Below, piece after piece: positions 48,835-58,321 of a stretch of DNA of 64,000 nt. The notes beneath the pieces are model-generated. The model had not been told where the DNA came from. It worked only from the letters and a program-made list of their open reading frames with translations, and did not search any database. Origin of the DNA: Streptomyces sp. NBC_01262 (GTDB lineage: Bacteria; Actinomycetota; Actinomycetes; Streptomycetales; Streptomycetaceae). The stretch is from positions 7,720,501 to 7,784,500 of the forward strand of contig NZ_CP108462.1 in NCBI RefSeq assembly GCF_036226365.1. The letters run 5' to 3'. Positions within the stretch are counted from its first letter, which is position 1. Each line of letters opens with the position of its first letter. A program made the translations under genes and the position numbers.

Positions 48835-49767
48835 CGTGTCCCGGCCGGCTGACCACATGGACAGCCGGCCGAGGCCCTTCCGGGCGGCGAACGCGGCCAG
48901 TTGCTCGGCGTCGGAGACCCTGAAGACCTCGGTGGTGATGTCGTTGACGCCGATCATCGGGGTCACGGCGAGGGTCTGCCACGCGGCGGTGTCCGACAGG
49001 CCGAGGACGCTCTTGAGCTGCGCCTGCGCGGCGGTGGCCGCCTGGATCGCGTAGCCGCCCATGTCGCCGGTGTACGCGGATCCGTAGTCCATCGCCATGA
49101 TGTTGACCGTCGAGATGTCAACGCCGTTGGCCTCGGCGTTCTTCAGGAACGCGACGGCGTCGGCGGTCAGGCCGTCCGGCATGGCGGGCAGGGTGAAGGA
49201 GATGTCGGGGGTGCGGCCCTCGGCCGTGGCCTCCTTCTGGAGCTGGGCGATGGCCTTGGCGCGGCGGGTGTTGGCTGCGGTGTCGGTCAGCGCGCCGCCC
49301 TCGATGTCGAAGTCCACTTCGGTGAGGTCGTAGCGGTCGATGACGGTCGCGTAGGCGGCGGCCAGTTCGCCGGTGCTGTCGCAGGCGAGGGCGAGTTCGC
49401 TGCCGTCCTGGCCGCCGAAGGACACGCCGATGTCGCCGCCGGCCGACCGCAGCGCCGAGACGCGCTTGTCCAGGTTCGGGTTGGCGAGGGTGTCGGTGCC
49501 GTCCCACTTGGCGGCGCAGCCGCCGTCGGAGACGACGAAGCCGAGGGTGAAGCGGTCGGCGCCGGTGGCCTCGGCCGTCGCGGCCATGTCGTAGTTCCCG
49601 GACGAGGACACGGCGACATATGGGGCGAAGGTCACACTGTGCGCGGTGGCGCTGGAACTCCCCGACAGTGTCGACGGCGTCGATGACGACGTGGTCGATG
49701 AAGACGTCGTACAGGAAGTGCCGCCCCATATCAGCAAGGCGACAATGGCGCCGATCCGCTTTTTCAT
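48793..49767 (-). CDS. GH18 chitinase-like secreted protein
   Basis: A 324-residue exported protein. The N-terminus MKKRIGAIVALLIWGGTSC resembles a lipoprotein signal, but the lipobox GTSC is weak. A Ser/Thr linker (20-42) precedes a TIM barrel of family GH18. The catalytic motif reads TEVDFDIEG: Asp152, Asp154 and Glu156 are kept, but the first Asp of DxxDxDxE is Thr149. NIMAMDYGSAYTG is the substrate-binding strand. Chitin or related glycan breakdown is likely. It is divergent from the exopolysaccharide operon, with an AT-rich region between. Confidence 0.82.
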   Translation of the reverse strand: MKKRIGAIVALLIWGGTSCTTSSSTTSSSTPSTLSGSSSATAHSVTFAPYVAVSSSGNYDMAATAEATGADRFTLGFVVSDGGCAAKWDGTDTLANPNLDKRVSALRSAGGDIGVSFGGQDGSELALACDSTGELAAAYATVIDRYDLTEVDFDIEGGALTDTAANTRRAKAIAQLQKEATAEGRTPDISFTLPAMPDGLTADAVAFLKNAEANGVDISTVNIMAMDYGSAYTGDMGGYAIQAATAAQAQLKSVLGLSDTAAWQTLAVTPMIGVNDITTEVFRVSDAEQLAAFAARKGLGRLSMWSAGRDTSSLGFTRAMAGDS

Positions 49768-49889
49768 ACCGGCGACACTACCAACACCCGCTATGAGGAT
49801 CCTTCATGATAGCTCAGGAATTCCTCATTAAAATCCTCATGAAAGAATTTGAGATTTTATGAAGCAATTATCCTGCTAGCATTCCCGCC
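49768..49889. promoter_or_regulatory. AT-rich divergent regulatory island
   Basis: The 122-base gap between the GH18 gene and the exopolysaccharide operon has a strikingly AT-rich core (49795-49875). It contains three related repeats, ATCCTTCATGA, TTCCTCATTAA and ATCCTCATGAA, each about 16-17 bases apart. These could be operator sites, and the AT content could attract the silencer Lsr2. Confidence 0.5.
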
Positions 49890-50489
49890 ATGAATTCCAA
49901 CTCTGGGCGTGCTGCCACTCGTAGGCGGCGGCGATCAACCGAAGAAGGGCCTGTCTTCGTGGACTCATCCGGGCGCCGGGCCCGGATAATCAAGCGGGCC
50001 GGTGTGGTGTCCGGCATCGCCTGCATCGGTTACGCGGCGGTGCTCGGCGTGGCCTTCGCGGGCGGTACGCCATTCGCTCCGGACACCCTCATTCCGGGCA
50101 CGAGGTCCAACTCCTTGGCCAAAGCGGAGAAAGTCGAGAATTCCGCGTCCCCGAAGGCGAGTTCGTCGGCGACCGCCACCAAGGCCGCCCGGCCGCACAC
50201 GGCGACACCGACCGCGTCCGCGACTGAGTCGGCCGGAACCGTCCAGGCCGCCGACACGTCCGCCAAGGCCACCGGCACGGCCACCGCGTCCGCGTCGGCG
50301 AGTGCGTCGGCGACGGAGTCCGGGGCCACCGCGAGCGCTTCGGCCTCCGCGAGCGCCTCCGCGACCGCCACCCAGAGTGCTTCGGCCACCCACAGTGCTT
50401 CGGCGACTTCCCGTGGCGGCAACGGCGACGAGGACAGCGGCGGCGACTCCGGCGGCCGTGACGGCGACAGCACCAACGGCGGCGGCTGA
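49890..50489 (+). CDS. single-span membrane protein with Ser/Ala-rich outer tail
   Basis: A 199-residue protein. The first 37 residues are cytoplasmic and Arg-rich (TRRRRRSTEEG, RRARIIKRAG), followed by a transmembrane segment at about 38-57. The rest is a low-complexity Ser/Ala/Thr tail ending in Gly/Asp/Ser. No family is recognised. It lies 6 bases before the deacetylase-glycosyltransferase gene and is probably part of that operon, perhaps as a wall-spanning accessory. The ATG has no strong ribosome binding site. Confidence 0.6.
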   Translation: MNSNSGRAATRRRRRSTEEGPVFVDSSGRRARIIKRAGVVSGIACIGYAAVLGVAFAGGTPFAPDTLIPGTRSNSLAKAEKVENSASPKASSSATATKAARPHTATPTASATESAGTVQAADTSAKATGTATASASASASATESGATASASASASASATATQSASATHSASATSRGGNGDEDSGGDSGGRDGDSTNGGG

Positions 50490-50495
50490 CCCGCG

Positions 50496-52679
50496 ATGTC
50501 GATGACGAGGAGCGCGAACAGAAGGCACGCCGCGCCGGGAACGATCACCAAGGTGGCGTCGGCCGGCCGGCAGGCGGTGCCGAAGCCCAGGGTGGTCATG
50601 GCCCTGGTGGCGCTGTTCGCGCTGGTGTGCGTGATGCTCCTGGACGGCTATCTCCACTCGGAGATCGGCAACGACAGCCGGGTGCACGAGTCCGGCAGCG
50701 CCAGCAAGGTCCCGGACCGCGTGATCGACGGCGGCCCGCTCATCAGCTTCGACGCCAAGGGCACCCCCACCGCCCATGCCATCCCGAAGAAGACCATCGC
50801 GCTCACCTTCGACGACGGCCCGAACCCCACCTACACCTCCCAGGTACTGAAGGTGCTGCGCGAGAACGACGTCCCCGGCACCTTCTTCGTCGTCGGCCAG
50901 ATGGCGGCCCGCTACCCCGCGCTGGTCCGCGAGATGGTCAGCTCCGGCAGCGAGATCGGCGTCCACACCTTCTCCCACGTCGACCTCTCCTACCAGAGCC
51001 GGGCCCGCATCGACCGCGAGCTGTCGCAGACCCAGCTCGCTCTGGCCGGCGCAGCCGGGATCACCACCTCGCTCTTCCGGGCCCCGTACTCCTCCGAGAC
51101 GGACTCGATCGACAACTTCAACTGGCCCGTGTACCGGTACATCGGCTCCAAGGGCTATATCAGCGCCTTCGTCGACACCGACAGCGAGGACTGGAAGAAG
51201 CCCGGCGTCGCGAAGATCATCAGCAACGCCACCCCCGAGAACGGCAAGGGCGCCGCAGTCCTCTTCCACGACGCGGGCGGCGACCGCTCCCAGACCGTGG
51301 CCGCTCTGGGCACGTACATCAAGCAGATGAAGGCCAAGGGCTACACCTTCACCACCCTCACCAAGAGCCTCGGCGGCACATCCACCAACCAGAAGGCCAC
51401 CGGCGCCCAGCTCTGGCAGGGCCGGGCCTTCGTCTGGGCGGTCGCCCTCGCCGAGGGCGCGATGCCGGTCCTGTCCTGGCTGCTGGTCGTCGTCGGGGTC
51501 GCCGTCATGGGCCGCTTCGGGATGATGCTGATCCTCGCCCGGCGGCACTACCGGATCCGCAACAAGCGGCGCTTCTCCTGGGGGCATACGGTCACCGAAC
51601 CGGTGAGCGTGATCGTGCCCGCGTACAACGAGAAGGAGTGCATCGCCAACACGGTGAACTCGCTCGCCGCCAGCACGCATCCGATCGAGATCATCGTCGT
51701 GGACGACGGATCCACCGACGGCACCGCCGACATCGTCGAGGCGATGGGCCTGCCCAATGTGCGCGTCGTGCGCCAGGAGAACGCGGGCAAACCGGCCGCC
51801 CTGAACAACGGCGTGCGCAACGCGCGTTACGACATCATCGTCATGATGGACGGCGACACCGTCTTCGAGCCCGACACCGTGCGCCACCTCGTCCAGCCCT
51901 TCGCCGACCCGTCGGTGGGCGCGGTCGCGGGCAATGCCAAGGTCGGCAACCGCAACACCGTCATCGGCGCCTGGCAGCACATCGAGTACGTGATGGGCTT
52001 CAACCTCGACCGGCGCATGTACGACCTGCTCAACTGCATGCCGACCATCCCCGGCGCCGTGGGCGGCTTCCGCCGCGAGGCGCTGCTGCGGGCGGGCGGC
52101 ATGAGCGAGGACACCCTCGCCGAGGACACCGACATCACCATCGCCCTGCACCGCGCCGGCTGGCGCGTGGTCTACCAGGAGCACGCCCGCGCCTGGACCG
52201 AGGCCCCGGCCAGCATCGGCCAGCTGTGGCGGCAGCGCTACCGCTGGAGCTACGGCACCATGCAGGCCCTGTGGAAGCACCGCAAGTCCGTCACCGACCG
52301 GGGCCCTTCCGGCCGCTTCGGACGCGTCGGCATGCCGCTCGTCGTCCTCTTCCAGATCGTCACGCCGCTCTTCGCACCGCTGATCGACCTCTTCACGATC
52401 TACGGAATGATCTTCGTGGACCCGGTGAAGTCACTGCTCGCCTGGGCCGCCGTACTGGCCGTCCAACTGGTCTGCGCGGCCTACGCGTTCCGCCTGGACC
52501 GCGAGAAGTACCGCTACCTGTGGATGATGCCGCTCCAGCAGATCGCCTACCGGCAGCTCATGTACCTCGTGCTGATCCACTCCTCCATCACCGCCCTCAC
52601 CGGCGGCCGCCTTCGCTGGCAGAAGCTCAAGCGCACCGGCGAGGTCGGCACTCCACAGACTCCGGCAGGTGTCTCATGA
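50496..52679 (+). CDS. polysaccharide deacetylase-glycosyltransferase 2 fusion
   Basis: A 727-residue membrane enzyme. A transmembrane segment at about 33-52 is followed by a NodB-type deacetylase domain (about 95-285): TFDDGP at 104-109, HTFSHVD and FRAPYSSE. After another membrane segment (about 310-350) comes a GT2 processive synthase domain (about 365-610): VPAYNEKE, VDDGSTDG with Asp403, MDGDT, EDTDI and QRYRWSYG. More membrane segments follow. The order resembles Streptomyces MatB, linked to a poly-N-acetylglucosamine-type glycan, so it likely builds and partly deacetylates an extracellular polymer. The stop overlaps the acyltransferase start. Confidence 0.88.
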   Translation: MSMTRSANRRHAAPGTITKVASAGRQAVPKPRVVMALVALFALVCVMLLDGYLHSEIGNDSRVHESGSASKVPDRVIDGGPLISFDAKGTPTAHAIPKKTIALTFDDGPNPTYTSQVLKVLRENDVPGTFFVVGQMAARYPALVREMVSSGSEIGVHTFSHVDLSYQSRARIDRELSQTQLALAGAAGITTSLFRAPYSSETDSIDNFNWPVYRYIGSKGYISAFVDTDSEDWKKPGVAKIISNATPENGKGAAVLFHDAGGDRSQTVAALGTYIKQMKAKGYTFTTLTKSLGGTSTNQKATGAQLWQGRAFVWAVALAEGAMPVLSWLLVVVGVAVMGRFGMMLILARRHYRIRNKRRFSWGHTVTEPVSVIVPAYNEKECIANTVNSLAASTHPIEIIVVDDGSTDGTADIVEAMGLPNVRVVRQENAGKPAALNNGVRNARYDIIVMMDGDTVFEPDTVRHLVQPFADPSVGAVAGNAKVGNRNTVIGAWQHIEYVMGFNLDRRMYDLLNCMPTIPGAVGGFRREALLRAGGMSEDTLAEDTDITIALHRAGWRVVYQEHARAWTEAPASIGQLWRQRYRWSYGTMQALWKHRKSVTDRGPSGRFGRVGMPLVVLFQIVTPLFAPLIDLFTIYGMIFVDPVKSLLAWAAVLAVQLVCAAYAFRLDREKYRYLWMMPLQQIAYRQLMYLVLIHSSITALTGGRLRWQKLKRTGEVGTPQTPAGVS

Positions 52680-53839
52680 CCGTCACCACCTCAGCCCCCA
52701 CGGCCGCGGGCGCGCCCACGGACGCGTCCACGGACCCCGTGGCCCTGACGACCAGGGCGTCCCGCCGCCGCGCGCGCACCGCGCCCGGGGCGGCGGCCGG
52801 CGGTCGCGACCGCTATCTCGACGTCCTGCGCATGTTCGCCATGATCCGCGTCGTCACCTATCACACCTTCGGATGGGCCTGGCTGAGCCTGGTCTTCCCC
52901 TCCATGGGTGTGATGTTCGCCCTCGCCGGCTCGCTGATGGCCCGCTCCCTGGCCCGCCCCGCCCTGGGCGTCATCCGGGGCCGCATGCGCAGGCTGCTTC
53001 CGCCGCTGTGGGCCTTCGGTATCGTCGTCGTCCTCGCGATGATGGTCCACGGCTGGGCGCCGCCCGAGCACCACATCGGCCACTGGTGGCGGCGCATGCT
53101 GCTGTGGGTGGTCCCGATCGGCGATCCGCCCGGCAACGAGTGGGGTGCGCAGGCCACGGACATTCTGTGGTATCTGCGTACGTATTTGTGGCTCGTGCTG
53201 CTCTCGCCGCTGCTCCTGAAGGCCTTCCGGCTCTCCCGGGGGCTGATGCTGGTCCTGTCGCTGGTCCCGATCGTCGTCATGTCTACGGTCTGGAGCCCGC
53301 CGGACGGCCAGATCGGCTCCATCCTCTTCGACCTCGCCACCTACGTCACCTGCTGGCTGCTCGGCTTCGCCCACCGCGACGGCCTCGTCGACCGGCTGCA
53401 CCCCGCCGTCGTGCTGCTTCTGGCCGCCGCCACGATGGCCTTCGGCGGCTGGTACGGCTTCACCCACCAGTCCGACGGCTCGTACGACCTCAACGAGATC
53501 CCGCTCGCCCAGGCCTTCTGGTCGGTCGGCTTCGTCCTGCTGCTGCTCCGCTTCCGGCCGGACATGGACTGGGTGCGCCGGATCAAGCCGCTGGACCGCA
53601 CCGTCACGATCTTCAACTCGCGGGCCGTCACGATCTACCTCTGGCACGAGATCGCGCTCATCGTCAGCGTCCCCCTGATCGACCTCATGTGGCAGGTGCG
53701 GGCCTTCGAGCTGTCACTGCCGCTGGACAGCATGTGGTTCCAGTTCGGGGTCGCCTGGGTGCTGATCGCCGTCGCGGTGCTCGGGGTCGGCTGGATCGAG
53801 GATGTCGCGGCCAAGCAGCGGCCGAGACTGCTGCCGTAG
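52676..53839 (+). CDS. acyltransferase 3 family membrane protein
   Basis: A 387-residue integral membrane protein of the OafA-like acyltransferase 3 family, with about ten transmembrane segments. RDRYLDVLRMFAMIRVVTYH near residue 42 has the characteristic His in the first segment, and RRLLPPLWAF the Arg motif. It is expected to acylate (often O-acetylate) the polymer made by the preceding gene. The ATG overlaps that gene's stop (ATGA), so coupling is strong. Confidence 0.85.
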   Translation: MTVTTSAPTAAGAPTDASTDPVALTTRASRRRARTAPGAAAGGRDRYLDVLRMFAMIRVVTYHTFGWAWLSLVFPSMGVMFALAGSLMARSLARPALGVIRGRMRRLLPPLWAFGIVVVLAMMVHGWAPPEHHIGHWWRRMLLWVVPIGDPPGNEWGAQATDILWYLRTYLWLVLLSPLLLKAFRLSRGLMLVLSLVPIVVMSTVWSPPDGQIGSILFDLATYVTCWLLGFAHRDGLVDRLHPAVVLLLAAATMAFGGWYGFTHQSDGSYDLNEIPLAQAFWSVGFVLLLLRFRPDMDWVRRIKPLDRTVTIFNSRAVTIYLWHEIALIVSVPLIDLMWQVRAFELSLPLDSMWFQFGVAWVLIAVAVLGVGWIEDVAAKQRPRLLP

Positions 53840-53866
53840 GGCATGGCCGTGGGCGCCCGGACCCGA

Positions 53867-53889
53867 TTGTCAGTGGGGGGCCGTACCGT
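53867..53889 (+). promoter_or_regulatory. RecA-NDp (PafBC)-type promoter of uvrB
   Basis: TTGTCAGTGGG at 53867-53877, six bases, then TACCGT at 53884-53889. It matches 10 of 11 bases of the upstream consensus and keeps TA---T in the -10. Seven bases separate it from the ATG, so the mRNA is probably leaderless. Confidence 0.75.
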
Positions 53890-53896
53890 GGGTTCC

Positions 53897-55993
53897 ATGC
53901 GGCCCGTATCAGACATCGAACGCACCGTGGCGCCCTTCGAGGTCGTCAGCCCCTTCAAGCCCAGCGGTGACCAGCCCACCGCCATCGACGACCTGGAGCG
54001 GCGCATCCGTGCCGGTGAACAGGATGTCGTCCTGCTGGGGGCGACCGGCACCGGAAAGTCGGCGACGACGGCGTGGATGGTCGAGCGGCTGCAGCGCCCG
54101 ACGCTGGTGATGGCTCCGAACAAGACACTCGCCGCCCAGCTCGCCAACGAGTTCCGCGAGCTGCTTCCGAACAACGCGGTCGAGTACTTCGTCTCGTACT
54201 ACGACTACTACCAGCCCGAGGCGTACGTCCCGCAGACGGACACCTACATCGAGAAGGACTCCTCGATCAACGAGGAGGTCGAGCGCCTCCGCCACTCGGC
54301 GACGAATTCCCTGCTCACCCGGCGCGATGTGATCGTCGTCGCGTCCGTGTCCTGCATCTACGGCCTCGGCACGCCGCAGGAATACATCGACCGTATGGTG
54401 CGCCTCAAGGTCGGCGACGAGATCGACCGCGACCGGCTGCTGCGCAAGTTCGTCGACATCCAGTACGCCCGCAATGACGTGGCGTTCTCCCGCGGCACAT
54501 TCCGCGTGCGCGGCGACACCATCGAGATCTTCCCGGTCTACGAGGAGCTCGCCGTCCGCATCGAGATGTTCGGCGACGAGATCGAGGCGCTGTCCACCCT
54601 CCACCCGCTCACCGGCGAGGTCATCACCGACGACCAGCAGCTCTACGTGTTCCCGGCCAGCCACTACGTGGCCGGTCCGGAGCGCATGGAGCGGGCCATC
54701 GCGGGGATCGAGAAGGAGCTCGAAGGACAGCTCGCGCTCATGGAGAAGCAGGGCAAGCTCCTGGAGGCGCAGCGGCTGCGCATGCGCACGACGTACGACA
54801 TCGAGATGATGCGGCAGATCGGCACCTGCTCCGGCATCGAGAACTACTCCCGCCACATCGACGGCCGCGAGGGCGGCACCGCGCCGGACACCCTCATCGA
54901 CTACTTCCCGGAGGACTTCCTCCTGGTCATCGACGAGTCGCATGTCACCGTGCCGCAGATCGGCGCGATGTACGAGGGCGACGCCTCCCGCAAGCGCACG
55001 CTGGTCGACCACGGCTTCCGGCTGCCGTCCGCGCTGGACAACCGGCCGCTGAAGTGGGAGGAGTTCCTCGGGCGGGTCGGCCAGACCGTGTATCTGTCGG
55101 CGACCCCGGGCCCGTACGAGCTGTCGCGCGGCGACGGGGTCGTCGAGCAGATCATCCGGCCGACCGGTCTGATCGACCCCGAGGTGGTCGTCAAGCCGAC
55201 CCAGGGACAGATCGACGACCTGGTGCACGAGATCCGCATCCGCGCCGAGAAGAACGAACGCGTACTGGTCACCACCCTCACCAAGAAGATGTCCGAGGAC
55301 CTCACCGACTACATGCTCGAACTGGGCATCCAGGTGCGGTATCTGCACAGCGACATCGACACCCTGCGCCGGGTCGAGCTGCTGCGCGAGCTGCGCGCGG
55401 GCGAGTACGACGTGCTGGTGGGCATCAACCTGCTGCGCGAGGGCCTCGACCTGCCCGAGGTGTCGCTGGTGGCGATCCTGGACGCCGACAAGGAGGGCTT
55501 CCTGCGCTCGGGTACGTCCCTGATCCAGACCATCGGCCGCGCGGCGCGCAACGTGTCGGGCCAGGTCCACATGTACGCGGACCGGATCACGCCGTCGATG
55601 GCCAAGGCCATCGACGAGACCAACCGGCGGCGCGAGAAGCAGATCGCGTACAACACGGAACGCGGCATCGACCCGCAGCCGCTGCGGAAGAAGATCGCCG
55701 GGATCATGGACTCCTTCGCCCGCGAGGACGCCGACACCGAGGAACTGCTCGGCAGCGGCCGGCAGCGCTCGCGGGGCAAGGCGCCGGTGCCGGGCCTGTC
55801 GGCGAAGGCGGGCGGCAAGCGGGCGGGCAAGAGCCTGCCGGCGGAGGAGCTGGCGGATCTCATCGGCGAGCTGACCGAGCAGATGCACGCGGCGGCGGCC
55901 GAGCTGCAGTTCGAGGTGGCGGCTCGGCTGCGTGACGAACTGGGGGAGCTCAAGAAGGAGCTGCGCCAGATGAGGGAGGCCGGAATGGCCTGA
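53897..55993 (+). CDS. uvrB: excinuclease ABC subunit B
   Basis: A 698-residue nucleotide-excision-repair helicase-like protein that loads onto damage with UvrA and then recruits UvrC. Walker A GATGTGKS at 48-55, the beta-hairpin [18 protein letters not shown] (motif II), QTIGRAARN (motif VI) and the C-terminal UVR domain ([17 protein letters not shown]). ATG 53897 is chosen because the promoter above would start transcription there; an in-frame ATG at 53843 is upstream of that promoter. Confidence 0.97.
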   Translation: MRPVSDIERTVAPFEVVSPFKPSGDQPTAIDDLERRIRAGEQDVVLLGATGTGKSATTAWMVERLQRPTLVMAPNKTLAAQLANEFRELLPNNAVEYFVSYYDYYQPEAYVPQTDTYIEKDSSINEEVERLRHSATNSLLTRRDVIVVASVSCIYGLGTPQEYIDRMVRLKVGDEIDRDRLLRKFVDIQYARNDVAFSRGTFRVRGDTIEIFPVYEELAVRIEMFGDEIEALSTLHPLTGEVITDDQQLYVFPASHYVAGPERMERAIAGIEKELEGQLALMEKQGKLLEAQRLRMRTTYDIEMMRQIGTCSGIENYSRHIDGREGGTAPDTLIDYFPEDFLLVIDESHVTVPQIGAMYEGDASRKRTLVDHGFRLPSALDNRPLKWEEFLGRVGQTVYLSATPGPYELSRGDGVVEQIIRPTGLIDPEVVVKPTQGQIDDLVHEIRIRAEKNERVLVTTLTKKMSEDLTDYMLELGIQVRYLHSDIDTLRRVELLRELRAGEYDVLVGINLLREGLDLPEVSLVAILDADKEGFLRSGTSLIQTIGRAARNVSGQVHMYADRITPSMAKAIDETNRRREKQIAYNTERGIDPQPLRKKIAGIMDSFAREDADTEELLGSGRQRSRGKAPVPGLSAKAGGKRAGKSLPAEELADLIGELTEQMHAAAAELQFEVAARLRDELGELKKELRQMREAGMA

Positions 55994-56087
55994 GCCTGAA
56001 CCACCGTGCGGTGCTTTCGCGTCTACCCGTAGGGTGCGGGACAACAGCAAACCGCACAGGGCATTTTGGGCGAGAGGGGACAGCGCC

Positions 56088-56666
56088 GTGACGGTCAACA
56101 TGACCAAGGGCCAGCAGATCAGCCTGCAGAAGTCCGACGGGGGGACTCTGACAGCGGTGCGGATGGGGCTGGGCTGGCAGGCCGCCCCGCGCCGCGGGCT
56201 CTTCGGCAAGCGCACCCAGGAGATCGACCTGGACGCGTCGGCGGTGCTGTTCGCCGACAAGGAGCCGACGGACGTGGTGTTCTTCCAGCACCTCGTCAGC
56301 AACGACGGGTCCGTCCGGCACACCGGTGACAACCGGGTCGGCGGGGCGGGCCAGGGCGGCGACGACGAGTCGATCCTGGTCGACCTGCAGCGGGTGCCGG
56401 TGCACGTCAACCAGATCGTCTTCACCGTCAACTCCTTCACCGGCCAGACCTTCGGCGAGGTCCAGAACGCGTTCTGCCGACTGGTCGACGAGACCAACGG
56501 CCAGGAGCTGGCCCGCTACACCCTCACCGGCGGTGGCCCGCACACCGCGCAGATCATGGCGAAGGTGGAGCGCTCCGGCGCCGGCTGGTCGATGACCGCG
56601 ATCGGCACCCCGGCCAACGGGCGAACCTTCCAGGACCTGCTGCCGGCCATCGCATCGGCGCTGTAG
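56088..56666 (+). CDS. TerD-family stress protein
   Basis: A 192-residue TerD-domain protein. MTKGQQISLQK, GLGWQ, IDLDASAVLF and the calcium-binding-type DDESILVDLQRVP region are typical. The family is linked to tellurite, oxidative and cell-envelope stress and binds calcium. GTG 56088 has GAGAGGGGA 7 bases before it, which decides the start; upstream in-frame codons were not used. It is 12 bases before a second TerD-related gene and near terC, so this is a small ter-type locus. Confidence 0.9.
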   Translation: MTVNMTKGQQISLQKSDGGTLTAVRMGLGWQAAPRRGLFGKRTQEIDLDASAVLFADKEPTDVVFFQHLVSNDGSVRHTGDNRVGGAGQGGDDESILVDLQRVPVHVNQIVFTVNSFTGQTFGEVQNAFCRLVDETNGQELARYTLTGGGPHTAQIMAKVERSGAGWSMTAIGTPANGRTFQDLLPAIASAL

Positions 56667-56678
56667 GGACGGCCAGCC

Positions 56679-58253
56679 ATGACCGCCGAGCTGGTACGGG
56701 GACAGAACCACCCGCTGCGCGAGACCCGGCTGGAGATCACGGTGTCGGCGGCCACGCCGGTGCTGTCGGGCAGCACGGCGGGGGAGACCCTGCGGCTCTA
56801 CTCGCAGGACGCCTGCGTCCACCGCTTCCCCGTCGAGCTGGACGCGGTGCCCGCCTCCGAGGAGCGGGTCAGCGTGGTGCTCGCGCTGCCCCCGGGCGTC
56901 CGCTTCGGGGCGGTGGCCGCTCCGTACGTGGCCGTCCTGGGCGCGGGCAGCGGCGCGGAGCTGGCGAGCTTCACCATCGACGGGCTCGGCGACGAGTCCG
57001 CGCTGGTCGCCCTTGAGTTCTACCGCAGGCAGGGCGCCTGGAAGGTACGCGCGGTCGGGCAGGGCTACGCGGGCGGCCTCCCCGAGCTGCTGCGGGACCT
57101 GGGCCTGAAGCAGCCCGAGCCCGAGCCCGAGCCCAAGCCGGATCCGGCCCCATCCGCTGCCCAGCCCGTCGCCGGGGAGGCCAGCGGCTGGAGCATGGAG
57201 GAGCGGCTCTACAACCAGGTCTGGGGGATGTTCGAGGACCTGGCCCGCACCATCGCCGGGTACCGCAGCGCCGTCGGCTTCGCCGAGTCCCGGCTCGACC
57301 AGGAGCTGGACCGGGCCCTGTCCGATCCGCGCACCCGGGTCGGCGCGGCCGCCGAGGCCGCCCGCGACCAGGCCATGGCCCGCCACACCGACCTGGTCGA
57401 CCAGGCCCGTGCCGCCCTGGACCGGGACCTGGCGCAGCTCACCGCCGAGGCCGAGGTGGTCGAGCCCGCGCTGCCGCCCGCCTACGCGGGCTGGGACAGC
57501 CCGGTCTGGCACGGCTACGCGGTGCCGGACGAGCCCTCGATGGCCGTCCGCGTCGGTGAGCTCCATCTGCCCGAGCAACCGGCGCTGCGGATCCCCATGC
57601 TCGTACGGCTGCCGCTGGAGCGCGGCCTGTGGGTCGACAGCGCCCAGGACCGGCGACGCGCCCAGGATGTCGCCGTCGCCCTCGCCGCCCGGCTGATGGC
57701 CTCCTACCCGGTCGGCGGCTACGCCCTCCAGGTCATCGACCCCTCCGGCTCGGCGGCGTCCGCCCTCGCCCCGCTCGTCGGCTCCGGCGTCCTGCGCGAG
57801 CCGCCGGCCACGGGAGCCGCCGGGGTGACCACGGTGCTCAGCCGCCTCACCGAACGCGTCGACCTCGTCCATATGGCCCTTCGGGCCGGCGCCCCCGACG
57901 CGCTCCCGCCCGACCTCGACCCCGCCGAACAGCTGCTGATCGTCAACGACTTCCCGTACGGCTTCGACGACCGGGCCATCACCCAGCTCCGCTACCTCGC
58001 CGACGAGGGCCCCTCCGCCGGCGTCCACCTCCTCCTGATCGCCGACCGCGAGGACGCCCACGAATACGGCCCCGTCCTCGACCCCCTCTGGCGCTCCCTG
58101 CTCCGCCTCACCGCCGTCCCGGACGACCACATGGCCGATCCCTGGGTCGGCCACGCCTGGACGTACGAGCCGCTGCTGCCGCCGCATGGCAGCCAGGTGC
58201 TCCCGCTCGTACTGCGGCAGATAGCCGCCGCCCGGCAGGCCTATGGCAGCTGA
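56679..58253 (+). CDS. TerD-like domain fused to a P-loop-less ATPase-like domain
   Basis: A 524-residue protein. Residues 1-140 are a divergent TerD-like domain (LVALEFYRRQGAWKVRAVGQ is the usual late strand). A Pro/Glu linker (EPEPEPKPDP) follows, then a helical region (about 170-260) with likely coiled coil. The last 260 residues look like a degenerate FtsK/HerA-type ATPase core: a Walker B-like LLIVNDFPYGFDD is present but no GxxxxGK[ST] P-loop. This domain call is an inference. The protein probably works with the preceding TerD gene as part of a Ter-type membrane-linked stress complex. Confidence 0.65.
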   Translation: MTAELVRGQNHPLRETRLEITVSAATPVLSGSTAGETLRLYSQDACVHRFPVELDAVPASEERVSVVLALPPGVRFGAVAAPYVAVLGAGSGAELASFTIDGLGDESALVALEFYRRQGAWKVRAVGQGYAGGLPELLRDLGLKQPEPEPEPKPDPAPSAAQPVAGEASGWSMEERLYNQVWGMFEDLARTIAGYRSAVGFAESRLDQELDRALSDPRTRVGAAAEAARDQAMARHTDLVDQARAALDRDLAQLTAEAEVVEPALPPAYAGWDSPVWHGYAVPDEPSMAVRVGELHLPEQPALRIPMLVRLPLERGLWVDSAQDRRRAQDVAVALAARLMASYPVGGYALQVIDPSGSAASALAPLVGSGVLREPPATGAAGVTTVLSRLTERVDLVHMALRAGAPDALPPDLDPAEQLLIVNDFPYGFDDRAITQLRYLADEGPSAGVHLLLIADREDAHEYGPVLDPLWRSLLRLTAVPDDHMADPWVGHAWTYEPLLPPHGSQVLPLVLRQIAAARQAYGS

Positions 58254-58285
58254 CCCCGCCCTCATACCCTCTGCTTGACCATCGC

Positions 58286-58315
58286 TTTACCTTTCCTTGG
58301 TCTTTCGTGTACTGT
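58286..58315 (+). promoter_or_regulatory. candidate promoter of terC
   Basis: TTTACC at 58286-58291 and TACTGT at 58310-58315, 18 bases apart, place the transcript start about where the structured leader begins. Confidence 0.45.
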
Positions 58316-58321
58316 TCTTTA

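Noticed and set aside
53843-53896. Earlier start codon for uvrB
   Set aside because: It precedes the promoter and adds residues not typical of UvrB.
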